From Methylovulum miyakonense HT12 (GTDB lineage: Bacteria; Pseudomonadota; Gammaproteobacteria; Methylococcales; Methylomonadaceae), in NCBI RefSeq assembly GCF_000384075.1, contig NZ_KB913025.1, positions 996,119-1,060,118 on the forward strand: a DNA stretch of 64,000 nt, in the 5' to 3' direction. The position numbers and the translations under genes were made by a program. Shown piece after piece: positions 27,186-36,600 of this stretch. Each line of letters starts with the position of its first letter. The stretch's first letter is position 1. Under the pieces are notes generated by a model. It was not told where the DNA came from and did no database searches. It saw only the letters and a list, made by a program, of their open reading frames with translations.

Positions 27186-29108
27186 ATGGATAAAAACAAT
27201 AGCGTTGATTTCATTACCACTTTATTGGGTAATGTTTACCGCACCCTAAAAAATTGGCTAAACGTGCTGTTTGGGCCATCTTCCAAACCCGTAGCTAACC
27301 CATCAACCAGCAATCCACCTTCCAACCCATGGCGGATACCTGCTTTCGTATTGCTGTTTTTCGTCATCCTGTCGATATTCAACACCTTCAACGCAATGGA
27401 TGGCGATGAAATCTCCTACAGCCAGTTCCTAAATGATGTTAAATCAGCAAAAATCGACAAGGCAGTTGTCACCGAGCATTACATTTCCGGCACCATCAAA
27501 CCCGACAAAGCCGATCAAAATCCGCGGCCATTTTTAACCATACCACTGTGGCAAAACGACCTGGCAAAATTGCTGCAAGAAAATAACGTGGAATATGTCG
27601 TCAGGAGCGGCGAAAACTGGCTGGGCAACTTCTTTTTGAATTGGGTTATGCCGATTTTGCTCCTGATCGCGCTCTGGTCTTGGATGATGCGCCGCACCAC
27701 CGGTATGCAAAAAGGCTTTTTAAATTTAGGCAATAAAGCCAGTATCCAAGCGGATAACTTGCCCAAAGTGACGTTTGAGGACGTGGCGGGCGCCGATAGC
27801 GCCAAGCAAGAGCTTAAAGAATCCATCAAATTTTTAAAATCGCCCGAAAAAATCCAAAAACTAGGCGGGCACATGACCAAAGGCGTGTTGCTGGTCGGCC
27901 CGCCAGGAACGGGGAAAACCTTGTTGGCCCGCGCCATGGCGGGCGAAGCGGGCGTGCCCTTTTTCAACATCAGCGGTTCCGAATTTATCGAGCTGTTTGT
28001 CGGCGTCGGCGCGGCGCGGGTGCGCGAGCTGTTTGAACAAGCCCGCAGTAAAGCCCCGTGCATTATTTTCATAGACGAACTCGACGCGATAGGCCGTTCG
28101 CGTAGCGGGCCAACGGCAATAGGCAGCCATGACGAACGCGAACAAACCCTTAACCAGTTATTGACTGAAATGGACGGTTTTGACACCTCTTCAGGCGTGA
28201 TCGTCATGGCGGCGACCAACCGCCCGGAAATCCTCGACAAAGCCCTATTGCGCGCCGGACGCTTTGACCGCCAAATCATCGTCGACAAACCGGATTTGCA
28301 AGACCGCATCGAAATCCTCAAACTGCATATCAAAGGCATGACCTTGGCAAAAGACATTGACGTGACGGTCATCGCCAAACGCACACCGGGCTTGGTCGGC
28401 GCAGATTTGGCCAATATCGCCAATGAAGCAGCGATTATCGCCACCCGTTTGGATCATCAACAAATCGAAATGGCGGATTTTGAAGCGGCGATAGACCGCA
28501 TTTTGGCCGGGCCCGAAAAGAAAAACCGCGCCTTGAACACCGAAGAAAAACGCCGCGTCGCCTATCACGAAGCCGGACACGCGCTAGTCGCCGAACGTGT
28601 CCCCACGGGCCAACCCGTCCACAAAATCTCCATCATCCCGCGTGGCGTTTCAGCCTTAGGTTTTACTTTGCAATTGCCGATCGAGGAAAAGTTTTTGCTG
28701 ACGGAAAACGAGCTGAAAGACCAACTCGCCATCCTCCTGGCCGGACGTATCGCCGAGCGGATTGCCCTAGGCAACGTGTCAACGGGCGCGCAAAATGACC
28801 TGGAAAAAGCCAGTGACATCGCCCGCAGCATGGTGTGCAGCCTAGGCATGAGCAAACGCATGGGCGCGGTGACCTACGGCAAACGCCAACAAATGCAATT
28901 TTTGGACAACGAAGTTTCCGAATACCGCAATTACAGCGACGAAACCGCCCGTATGCTGGACAATGAAACCCTGGAGTTCATAACAGAAGGCGAACAACGC
29001 GCCACTGAAATCATCAACAACAACCGTAGCGTGTTGGATGCCTTGGCGAACTTGTTGCAGGAAAAGGAAGTGGTGCAGCGGGAAGAGTTTATGTCTTTGT
29101 TAGGTTAG
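27186..29108 (+). CDS. ftsH: ATP-dependent zinc metalloprotease FtsH
   Basis: A 640-residue inner-membrane AAA+ protease that degrades unstable membrane and cytosolic proteins. Order: a first membrane helix near 50-67, a periplasmic segment, a second helix near 150-168, the AAA domain with Walker A GPPGTGKT near 238, Walker B FIDELDA near 294 and the second region of homology (ATNRPEILDKALLRAGR), then the zinc protease site HEAGH near 460. Length is normal. The N-terminal cytosolic part has a Pro/Ser-rich insert before the first helix, unlike short E. coli FtsH. The ribosome site is GAGAGG. It is not paired with rlmE (ftsJ) here, so it may be a second copy. Confidence 0.96.
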   Translation: MDKNNSVDFITTLLGNVYRTLKNWLNVLFGPSSKPVANPSTSNPPSNPWRIPAFVLLFFVILSIFNTFNAMDGDEISYSQFLNDVKSAKIDKAVVTEHYISGTIKPDKADQNPRPFLTIPLWQNDLAKLLQENNVEYVVRSGENWLGNFFLNWVMPILLLIALWSWMMRRTTGMQKGFLNLGNKASIQADNLPKVTFEDVAGADSAKQELKESIKFLKSPEKIQKLGGHMTKGVLLVGPPGTGKTLLARAMAGEAGVPFFNISGSEFIELFVGVGAARVRELFEQARSKAPCIIFIDELDAIGRSRSGPTAIGSHDEREQTLNQLLTEMDGFDTSSGVIVMAATNRPEILDKALLRAGRFDRQIIVDKPDLQDRIEILKLHIKGMTLAKDIDVTVIAKRTPGLVGADLANIANEAAIIATRLDHQQIEMADFEAAIDRILAGPEKKNRALNTEEKRRVAYHEAGHALVAERVPTGQPVHKISIIPRGVSALGFTLQLPIEEKFLLTENELKDQLAILLAGRIAERIALGNVSTGAQNDLEKASDIARSMVCSLGMSKRMGAVTYGKRQQMQFLDNEVSEYRNYSDETARMLDNETLEFITEGEQRATEIINNNRSVLDALANLLQEKEVVQREEFMSLLG

Positions 29109-29110
29109 CA

Positions 29111-29617
29111 ATGATCATCGGCCACGCCCCTTCAGGATACATCATGGCGTCGCTGCTGGGTGGCAAGTTTTCAGCGCGGGGCATTTCGGCCAAGTTATCC
29201 ATTGTGGGCGTGGCCGGCGCGTTAGCCCCCGACTTGGATATGCTTTATTTCCATCTCGCAGACCATCGCCAACACCACCATCACACCTACCCAAGCCATT
29301 TCCCTATCGTTTGGTTAAGCCTGTTAATCGCATCAAGCGCTTATTTACGCCTTAACAAAACTAGCAAAGCCGCCGCACTGGCTTTCATGTTTTGTCTTGG
29401 CGGATCCTTGCATATCGTCCTGGATAGCATCGTCGGCGACATCTGGTGGTTCGCCCCCTTCCTTGACCGCCCGTTCACGCTCTTCACCGTACCTGCGCTA
29501 TACCAGCCGTGGTGGCTAAATTTCATCCTGCATTGGTCATTTGCGCTGGAGTTGGCGTTGTGGGTTTGGGCTTTATTGATTTATCGAAAACAATCTTACC
29601 AATTGCTCAGAACTTAG
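29111..29617 (+). CDS. YdjM/DUF457-like membrane-bound metal-dependent hydrolase
   Basis: A 168-residue integral membrane protein with about four hydrophobic helices. The family's metal-site residues are present: an early His in GHAPSGY, the acidic APDLDM near 38-43, a His-rich loop HRQHHHH near 52, and a late Asp/His segment LHIVLDS near 98. It starts 2 bp after ftsH and is probably co-transcribed with it. Substrate unknown. Its last 11 bp overlap the end of the convergent PIN gene. Confidence 0.78.
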   Translation: MIIGHAPSGYIMASLLGGKFSARGISAKLSIVGVAGALAPDLDMLYFHLADHRQHHHHTYPSHFPIVWLSLLIASSAYLRLNKTSKAAALAFMFCLGGSLHIVLDSIVGDIWWFAPFLDRPFTLFTVPALYQPWWLNFILHWSFALELALWVWALLIYRKQSYQLLRT

Positions 29618-30144
29618 ACGTTTCACTCACAGGATTGAAAACAGCGATATTTTCAATTTCACAGATTGCTATCATCGCCTCATCAGACGTGACTAATGTC
29701 ACAGGCTGTCGGTTTTTATCAGATAACTCGCACACTAACGCCAAATGAACCGCATCAAGGGAATCAATTTTTTGTTTTTGAATGCCGTATTTATAAGTAA
29801 GCTTTTGGGCGACGACTAATACATGGGCGGTTAGTGGCGTTGTTTCCAAGTGCAACCCAGAATCTTTTAGAGCTCTTCTGAGTTTCTTCAAAATCAACTC
29901 GATATTGCGTTGCTGGTCTGCCAATGTCTCCCCAAAAATTTTACATTTTTGGTTATCGCGGTATTTTTTCAACAGCGTGTGCCAGCAAAGCAAAATTGGA
30001 ACAATAAAAAATCCCCTCCCCGCTTTGTATCAATGACCTTACCATTTCCACACCATCTTCTTGCTGGGAATGCCTTGCCAGATATTCCTGATAAAACGAA
30101 TACTTGATGATGGCGTTGGCATCCAGATAATACAGTTTCGGCAT
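29607..30144 (-). pseudogene. PIN-domain protein with a one-base frameshift
   Basis: Two frames together encode a PIN nuclease of about 180 residues. The N-terminal part (from ATG 30144) has YYLDANAIIKY with the first catalytic Asp. The C-terminal part has DSLDAVHLAL and VTSDEAM with the later acidic residues. They are separated by one base at an A6 run on the coding strand (T6 at 29964-29969 on the plus strand). Removing one A rejoins them without a gap. The gene follows the receiver gene by 2 bp, so it belongs to the kinase-receiver operon. The break may be real decay, a slippage site or a sequencing error. Confidence 0.75.
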
Positions 30145-30146
30145 GG

Positions 30147-30581
30147 TTATGCCGCCGTTTCAAACATCGAGAAAAAATCGTCCAATTTGTCGTCTGGAAT
30201 CACTTGCGCCAACCTTTTAACACGTTGGTAAAGCTCATCCATACCATATTTACCTTTGGCAAACCACGCATGGACGATGCCGCCCATATTCAGCGCGGCA
30301 ATGGCTTCCTTCTCGCCACCGTGACCCGTCAAAATGGCAATGTTGACAGGAATTAGCTCGGCATTGATGGTTTCAATCACTTCAAGCCCGCTCATCGTTG
30401 GCATACATAAATCAATCAACGCAACATCAAAGGCTTGATGGCGCAATTTCTCCAAACCTTCCTCACCACTTAAAGCCGTTGTGACCGTGAAATCGCGTTT
30501 TTCAAAATAACTTTTGATTTCATCCATAATCGGCTGTTCATCGTCAATCACTAGCAAATTATATTTCTGGGCCATCGTCAT
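30147..30581 (-). CDS. Receiver-domain response regulator
   Basis: A 144-residue protein that is essentially a lone receiver domain. The acidic pair is in VIDDE near 11-15, the phospho-acceptor Asp in ALIDLCMP near 57, the switch Thr in ILTGHG near 84, and Lys near 109. After the receiver comes a short helical tail ending FFSMFETAA. No DNA-binding domain is present, so it probably signals by protein contact. The ATG overlaps the kinase stop (ATGA, 30578-30581), and the PIN gene follows 2 bp after its stop. Confidence 0.9.
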   Translation of the reverse strand: MTMAQKYNLLVIDDEQPIMDEIKSYFEKRDFTVTTALSGEEGLEKLRHQAFDVALIDLCMPTMSGLEVIETINAELIPVNIAILTGHGGEKEAIAALNMGGIVHAWFAKGKYGMDELYQRVKRLAQVIPDDKLDDFFSMFETAA

Positions 30582-31404
30582 TCCTGCTGTGCGGGTAAAG
30601 TAATTTTGAAACCTGCACCGCCTAACGGTGAAGGGTAATAGTCAATACTGCCACCTAAATCATGGGTGATTTGCCGGCAAAAATACAGCCCCAAACCCAT
30701 GCCTTCTTCTTTGGAACTTAAAAATGGTGTGAATAGTTTTGGCAAATTTTCTGCGGCAATACCATCGCCACTGTCTTCAATACAAAAGCCGACTTGCTGG
30801 TCTTGTTGCCAAGTTTTTATTGCGACTTGTTTCTGGGCTTTATCCTTGACCACCGCCCTGGCGTTGCTTAATAAGCTAATCAACATTTCCTGCAAAGCCC
30901 ATTCATTGGCATAGGCAATCGGCGATGCGCTGAATTCTTTTTGCAAGTCGATTTGTTCCAATTGGTATTGGGCGACAAACAGCAATTGATAAATAGCTTC
31001 GATGACATCGTTCAAATTGACCGCTGATAAAACCGTCCGGTCACCACGGGCAAAATGCCTAAAATTGCCCATCATGTCACTTAAACGTTCAGTCTGGGCG
31101 AGCAATTTTTCCAGCAGGGGTTTGAGTTCAGTTTCAGAATTGAATAAGTTTTCGTTAACATCGCTCAACGCGCCAGACGCCGCCATACGCAGTACGGCTA
31201 TCGGTTGGTTGATATTATGCGCCATTAGGGTTGCCATTTGGCCTAGGTATTCGAGTTTTTTACTTTGGTAGAGGGCTGCTTGGATTTCTCGGTTTTCTAA
31301 ATCTAGGCGTTCTATTTTTTTTTGTAGAACTTGATTATTATGAGTAACTATTTCAACAATATCCTTCTTAATTTCAAAAGGGGATATTTCGACAGAATTA
31401 TTTG

Positions 31405-31423
31405 CTAGGTTCTGTTGACGTTT
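31405..31423 (+). repeat. Left target duplication and terminal inverted repeat of the IS
   Basis: CTAG target copy at 31405-31408, then the inverted repeat GTTCTGTTGACGTTT from 31409. The transposase stop codon (31423-31425) falls at the inner edge of the repeat. Confidence 0.9.
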
Positions 31424-32228
31424 CATCGTAGCCATAAGAGCACGGAGGCAAATGACAACATCCCCCTGTAATTAATGGCTTTTTTCTCATATCTGGTGGC
31501 AATCCTGCGGTAGTGCTTGAGCTTGCCGAACATACATTCGATGACGTGCCGCTCCTTATAATGGCAATAATCGCAGTCAATTTCTTCTTTCCTGTTCGAT
31601 TTGGGCGGGATGACGGCTTTTATCCCCCGTATTTCCAACCACTCCCGTAAGGCATTGGTGTCGTAGGCCTTGTCCGCCAAAACGGCGCGGGCACTGAGGT
31701 TTTCCAACAAGGGGATAGCCTGCCTGCACTCCGCCCCTTGGCTGCCCGTCAGGATGAATCTGACCGGTAGCCCCAAGGCATCACAGACCGCATGGATCTT
31801 GCAGCCAAAGCCACCTTTGGAACGCCCCCAACGCCTCTTCCTTGGCGGAGCTGTTTGCCGCCCCCGCCGCACAGGCATGTGCCCTGATTACCGACCCATC
31901 CATGGAAACATCCTGTAAATCAGCGGCTTCGGAAAAATATCCGAGGAGTTTCTCCCAAGCCCCATTCGCGCACCAGCGCGAGAAACGTTTGAAGATGGTG
32001 TTCCATTTGCCGTACGTTGGCGGCAAAACCCGCCACTGCGCCCCCGAACGTAATATCCACAGGCAAGCCCCAACGAACCGCTTGCATTGCTCGGGACAGC
32101 CGACATGGATGCACGGCAATTGTTTTAAGAACGCCAATAAGCGGCCCCACTCGTCATCACTCAGCTCTATTCGGTTCATGCCATCCAAATCGGATAATCT
32201 TAACCTATTCGACAAACGTCAACAGAAC
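31409..32228 (-). mobile_element. IS5-family insertion sequence (IS427-group-like), 820 bp
   Basis: Near-perfect terminal inverted repeats (GTTCTGTTGACGTTT at the left end, its complement at the right) are flanked by a CTAG direct repeat at 31405-31408 and 32229-32232. CTAG fits the YTAR-type target of the IS5 family. Inside is one transposase region in two overlapping frames. Size and structure fit the IS427 group. It lies inside the TPR-kinase gene. Confidence 0.93.
31423..32179 (-). CDS. IS5-family DDE transposase in two frames (orfA/orfB)
   Basis: orfA starts at ATG 32179 (MNRIELSDDEW) and holds the helix-turn-helix region and the first catalytic Asp (DVSMDGSVIRAH). orfB holds the second Asp (VLADKAYD) and the Glu with its signature (ERHVIECMFGKLKHYRRIATRYEK). 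The two frames meet near a G5 run on the coding strand, close to 31828; losing one G or a +1 shift there would join them. IS427-group elements are often expressed by frameshifting, so the element may still be active, but a homopolymer error is also possible. Confidence 0.85.
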
Positions 32229-32232
32229 CTAG
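32214..32232 (-). repeat. Right terminal inverted repeat and target duplication of the IS
   Basis: AAACGTCAACAGAAC at 32214-32228 is the complement of the left end, followed by the second CTAG copy at 32229-32232. After the joined target the host reading frame continues. Confidence 0.9.
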
Positions 32233-32753
32233 TTCATAATATTTTTTTGCCTTATCAAATTCTCCTTTTTCACCATAAAGACTTCCCAAATTGTTATAAG
32301 CTCCAACTATATCAGGATGGTTTTCTTCTAGTGCATTTAATCTAATTTCTAAAACCCGCTGGTAATATTCCTCTGCTATATCGAATTCTCTTTTTTCAGA
32401 AAAAACAACACCCAGACTACTTAAAGTTTTAGCAGTATCTAAGTTATCTTTCCCTAGTTTTTTTTCTCTAATTGCTAAGGCTCGTTTTAAACACTTCTCT
32501 GCCTGTATATATTTTTTGGCTTCGGTATACACAAGCCCTGCATCATTGAAACAAACGGCAACTAATTCTGGATGCTCTTTTTCTGAAAATAACTTAGCAG
32601 CTTCCAAATAGGCCAATGCGGCACCTTCAAAAAAACCCTTATCATTGCGCTCTTCTGCTTTTTTGACAGCCTTATTAAAAAGCCGCTCTTTTTTATGTAA
32701 ATTGTCAGGCTTCATAAGACTTCATACGTTTTTTTAATCCATGTCCAACTAAT

Positions 32754-32881
32754 TCAGATTTTTTGAGGTAATACTTGAATACCATATTGCTGCCGTAATT
32801 TTTGCACTCTCTCAACAACCTCTGCGCTGGCAGGTTTGTAACCTTCTATCGCTTGGGTAGTTTGGATGATTTTTTATTCAT
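32754..32881 (-). pseudogene. Small frameshifted ORF coupled to the PIN toxin gene
   Basis: The ATG overlaps the PIN stop (ATGA at 32878-32881). Read as is, it stops after 11 codons. Adding one A to the A6 run at 32870-32875 gives a 42-residue basic protein with the segments AIEGYKPASAEVVERVQKL and YGIQVLPQKI, the look of a small antitoxin-like protein. Either it is decayed, or the A6 run allows -1 slippage. The next gene, the TPR-kinase, starts 38 bp downstream. Confidence 0.45.
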
Positions 32882-33294
32882 GTTGGATTTCCTGATTTAA
32901 ACGGATTGACCACGGTAAGAGTGCCTTCAAATATCTGCCCATGTTGCATGTCTTCGGAATAAAGCGTTGCACAATCGGCAAGTAAAGCAGCGGCGACAAT
33001 CAAACTATCCCAATGCGATAATGAATATTGTTTTGCCAAAGTAATGGCTTTACGGATAGTTTGTGCATCAACGGCAACCACTTCGCACAAATCCAATAAA
33101 CTTTCAGCAATTTCATGGGCTTCGGATAAGGAAAACGCGTATTTCTTAGTCAGTACACTTACCGTTTCATTGATGACTTGCGTGCTAATAACGGGTGAAT
33201 TTTCAATTATTGCCAACGCCTTCATTGCTTTGACAGGGTCTTGCGCTTCCGCGTAAACAAACAAATTGGTATCAGCAAACACTTTAACGATCAT
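32878..33294 (-). CDS. PIN-domain ribonuclease (VapC-like toxin)
   Basis: 138 residues from ATG 33294. Acidic PIN residues are visible: FADTNLFVY near 6-14, the Glu in VINETVSV near 44, HWDSLIVAAA near 97, and LYSEDMQHG near 117. This is the usual order and length for VapC. The start lies inside the last codons of the upstream antitoxin-like gene (11-bp overlap), the typical toxin-antitoxin layout. Predicted to cleave RNA when freed from its antitoxin; the target is unknown. Confidence 0.88.
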   Translation of the reverse strand: MIVKVFADTNLFVYAEAQDPVKAMKALAIIENSPVISTQVINETVSVLTKKYAFSLSEAHEIAESLLDLCEVVAVDAQTIRKAITLAKQYSLSHWDSLIVAAALLADCATLYSEDMQHGQIFEGTLTVVNPFKSGNPT

Positions 33295-33490
33295 AACAAT
33301 CTTCACGTTTAAACGGCTCGGCCTTAAAACGGCCTTGGTATTTCGCCAATGTAGCCAAAGCGGCCTTTCTGCGGGCAACCTGATCTTCCATCTGTTTGGC
33401 TTGTAGGCTTTCGGCGAAGCTCAACACTTCACAAGCAGTATCTTCTGGCAATGTTTTTACTGTTTCGTAAATGCGTTCAGCAATATTCAT
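33284..33490 (-). CDS. VapB-like antitoxin (DUF2281-type)
   Basis: 68 residues from ATG 33490, which has a ribosome site (AGAGGA). A longer frame from 33517 is less likely. Residues 1-30 (IYETVKTLPEDTACEVLSFAE) match the small DUF2281-type antitoxin pattern. The charged C-terminus (KAEPFKREDCYDR) would bind the PIN toxin. It overlaps the toxin gene by 11 bp. Confidence 0.75.
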   Translation of the reverse strand: MNIAERIYETVKTLPEDTACEVLSFAESLQAKQMEDQVARRKAALATLAKYQGRFKAEPFKREDCYDR

Positions 33491-33616
33491 GGGATCATCC
33501 TCTTTGAGCAAATTCATTTTTGTGAATGGCTTAATCTGTTTCCAGATTTTAGTGCCTTGTGAGCTAATACGGAAAATATTTTAAGATTTTAAAAAGATTC
33601 GCAATTTAGCTGCTAC

Positions 33617-33652
33617 AAAAAAAGCCGGAAAGGTTGCCCTATCCGGCTTTTT
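33617..33652 (-). terminator. Intrinsic terminator after the Fe-S/FAD oxidoreductase
   Basis: Stem AAAAAGCCGGA / TCCGGCTTTTT with a 12-nt loop, flanked by A- and T-runs, so it can work in both directions. It ends the oxidoreductase transcript (stop at 33674). Confidence 0.85.
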
Positions 33653-33673
33653 ATTATTCAGCTAGTGACAGCC

Positions 33674-36600
33674 TTATTGCTTAGTCAACAAATAATCCAA
33701 CCAAAGGTTAGACAATTTCTCCTGCACGGTATTTTGCCGCAACCGTGCATTCAAATGCGGGAAGTCCACTTTGTCCAAATCTTGGTCTTGGTTGTAGCAG
33801 GAATAAACAAAATATTCTTTGCCGCTGTCCGCATCAACGTGTTTGCATAAGCATTGGGCGCAGATGCCTTTCATCATGCACTGCATCGGCGAGTTGATGG
33901 AGCCGATGGCGTGGTGGGCTTTGGTCAGGTAGGGTTTCAGCACGTCGAAACGGGCGGATTTGACGGCTGCCATCATACGGTCGGAACCGATGACGATCAG
34001 GTGATCCACGTCCGCCAATGAGATGGGTTGTTCGCCCAATTCGCCTTTCGCGTAAGCGATCATACATTCCAAGATATTGCCGACGAAGGATTTGTCTTGT
34101 GGGCGGTTGGTGCTGAATGGCTGAACGCCTTCGGCTTTATCCACTGACCAGACCACAACATCAGCGGCGGCTTCCACGTCTTCGACTTTAAAACGGTCTT
34201 GCGGGAATTTGTAACCAGCGAAATAAATCACGCGGTTGCCTGCGGCGCGTAAGGCTTTACCAATCGAGAACAACACCGCGTTGCCCAAGCCACCCCCTAA
34301 CAATAGCACCGTTTGTCCGCTTGGAATTTCGGTGGGAGTTCCGGTTACGCCCATCAACACCACAGGGTCGCCGACATTCCAGTTGGCGCATAATCTTGAT
34401 GATGAACCCATTTCCAAGGCAATCAACGACACTGTGCCGTTTTCCTTATCAACTTCCGCACCCGTCAACGCCAATCCTTCCGCCGCCAACACCGTGCCTT
34501 CAACCACAGGCGCGAAGGCTTCGTAGTTTTGGACGCGGTAGAACTGGCCGGGTTCGAACTTTTCTGCCGCCAATGGCGCTTTAACGACCACTTCGATAAT
34601 CGTTGGGGTCAGGCGGTTGATGGCGACAATCGTAGCTTTAAAAGACTCATCCAAACGGGCGAACAAATCTTTCAAGGCAGCATCACGCGCAGGTTGCTGT
34701 GCGGGGTCTAGGGTTGCCAGTTCTTTCTCGAACAATTTGGCAACATACGGGTAGCCATTTTTTGCGCTCGCCATCGCCTTAACGACGTTGCCCGCAAACA
34801 CCGGATGGTTGTCACCGTAGAAGCTGATGTATTTGCCGTCTTTTTGGTACGACGTCAGCGGTGCCGGTTTGCCCAGTTTAGGTTTGGCTTCGTCGTGCAT
34901 TTCCACCAATTCGACTGCGCCGTCTTCCATCCATTGCGGCTCATAACGTTGGAAGAACCATTTGTCCATAACAAACGTGTCGGGAAATTCACTTTGGTAA
35001 ATCGTGTTCGGCGATGTGCCAGCCGCGATGTACAAATTGCGTAAGGGTACGGTGATTTTTGCGCTGGATTTCCAGCGGCCTTCTTCCAACACCAGTTTGT
35101 CGAATTCAACAGCGTTCAAATGCCCGAATTCATCCGCTTGCGCCGCGATAGGGCTCATGCCTTCGGCTAAGGCAATGCCTTCTTCCAAGGCTTCGGAAAT
35201 TTCTTCGTGGTTTTGGCGATAGGCAGGCGCGTCTTTGATACCTTTGCGGTAGAACAAAGTCACGCCGCCCCAGCTTTCGACTAACGGTTGGAAATTAGGC
35301 AACTCACCTTCAGCTTCGGCGCGGGCGCGTTCGGCTTTGATGGCTTTACCGTGTGCCAAAAACTCATCCAAAATGATGGTTTCTTCGGTATCGTAACGGC
35401 GGCGTACTGTTTCTTCACCATAGGTTTGCACCAAGGTTTCGTAGCGGTGCAAGATTTTTTCCACTTGCACAGGGTAATACGCCGTCAATTCCGTGGTGGT
35501 GTCTATCGCCGTCAAACCGCCACCGATCACGCCTGCTGGCAAACGCACTTGCAGGTTAGCCAAGGATGAGGATTTTGCCGCGCCCGTCAATTGCAAGGCC
35601 ATTAGAAAATCTGAAGCCTTGCGAATACCTCGCATCAAGTTGTTTTTCAAATCAATAATGGTCGGCTGACCTGCGCCGGATGCCAAACAGATATGATCAA
35701 AGCCCAACTGCCAAGCATCTTCAATGGTCAAGGTGCCACCGAAACGCACGCCGCCGTAGCTGCGGAATGCGGCGCGGCGTTGCAATGTCAAGTAAATGAC
35801 TTTTAAGAAGTTTTTATCCCAACGCACAGTGATGCCGTACTCGGCAACGCCACCGAAACCTGCCAGGATACGTTTGTCCAAATCTTCGTAAAGCTCTTTG
35901 AAATCGACAATCGGCGTAGGTAAGGTGTTGGCATCGCCTGTCAATGCTACGGGCAATGGCTCCAGTTTCAAACCATCAATCCCTGCGACCGCAAAACCTT
36001 CGTTGAGCAAATAATGGCTCATGGTGTAACCCGCCGGCCCCAAACCCACAACCAGCGCATTTTTACCGTTATAAGGCAACATGTGCGGGCGTTTGATGTT
36101 TAACGGGTTCCAACGTGTCAAAAAACTATAAATTTCAAAGCCATAAGGCATGAACAACACATCCGTCAGCACGTTGGTTTCGATTTGCGGGATGTTGACC
36201 GGATCGGTTTTTTGGTAGATACAGCCTTTCATACACTCGTTGCAAATCCGGTGGCCGGTACCTGGACACATCGGATTGTCGACGATGATGATCGCCAACG
36301 CGCCGATGTTGTCGCCGCCGCGTTTGACTAAATGCATTTCGGAGATTTTTTCATCCAACGGGCAACCCGTGGTGACTTCGCCCAACGGGTCGGTTTTGAA
36401 GGTGTTGTTTTTCTTGTTACGCATCCCTTTTGAGCAAGAATCGGTATCGCGCTCGTGGCAGTAGATGCAGTGGTTGACTTCGGACAAGACTTGGCGCTCG
36501 TTATAGCGCGGATCGGTCAATTTGAAACCATCACGACGGCGGCGATGTTCCAACTCGCCCATCCAAACGCTGAATTCACCTTTATCAATGGTGTCGTGTT

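Larger units (their letters stand above)
30578..32715 (-). pseudogene. TPR-sensor histidine kinase gene split by an IS5-family element
   Basis: Removing the IS (31409-32228) and one CTAG copy joins two frames without error into a 437-residue protein: the sequence runs KKYYEL into ANNSVE across the junction. Residues about 1-165 are TPR repeats (FNDAGLVYTEAKKYIQAEK, AYNNLGSLYGEKGEFDKAK). A coiled coil follows, then a kinase core with the unusual H-box LMAHNINQPIAVLRM, and an ATPase domain with SLLSNARA (N box), DSGDGI and GMGLGLYF. No membrane helix, so it is cytoplasmic. Today the kinase half could start at ATG 31435 or 31426, inside the IS end, giving a TPR-less kinase; the TPR half ends 19 codons into foreign sequence or less. 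Confidence 0.9.
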
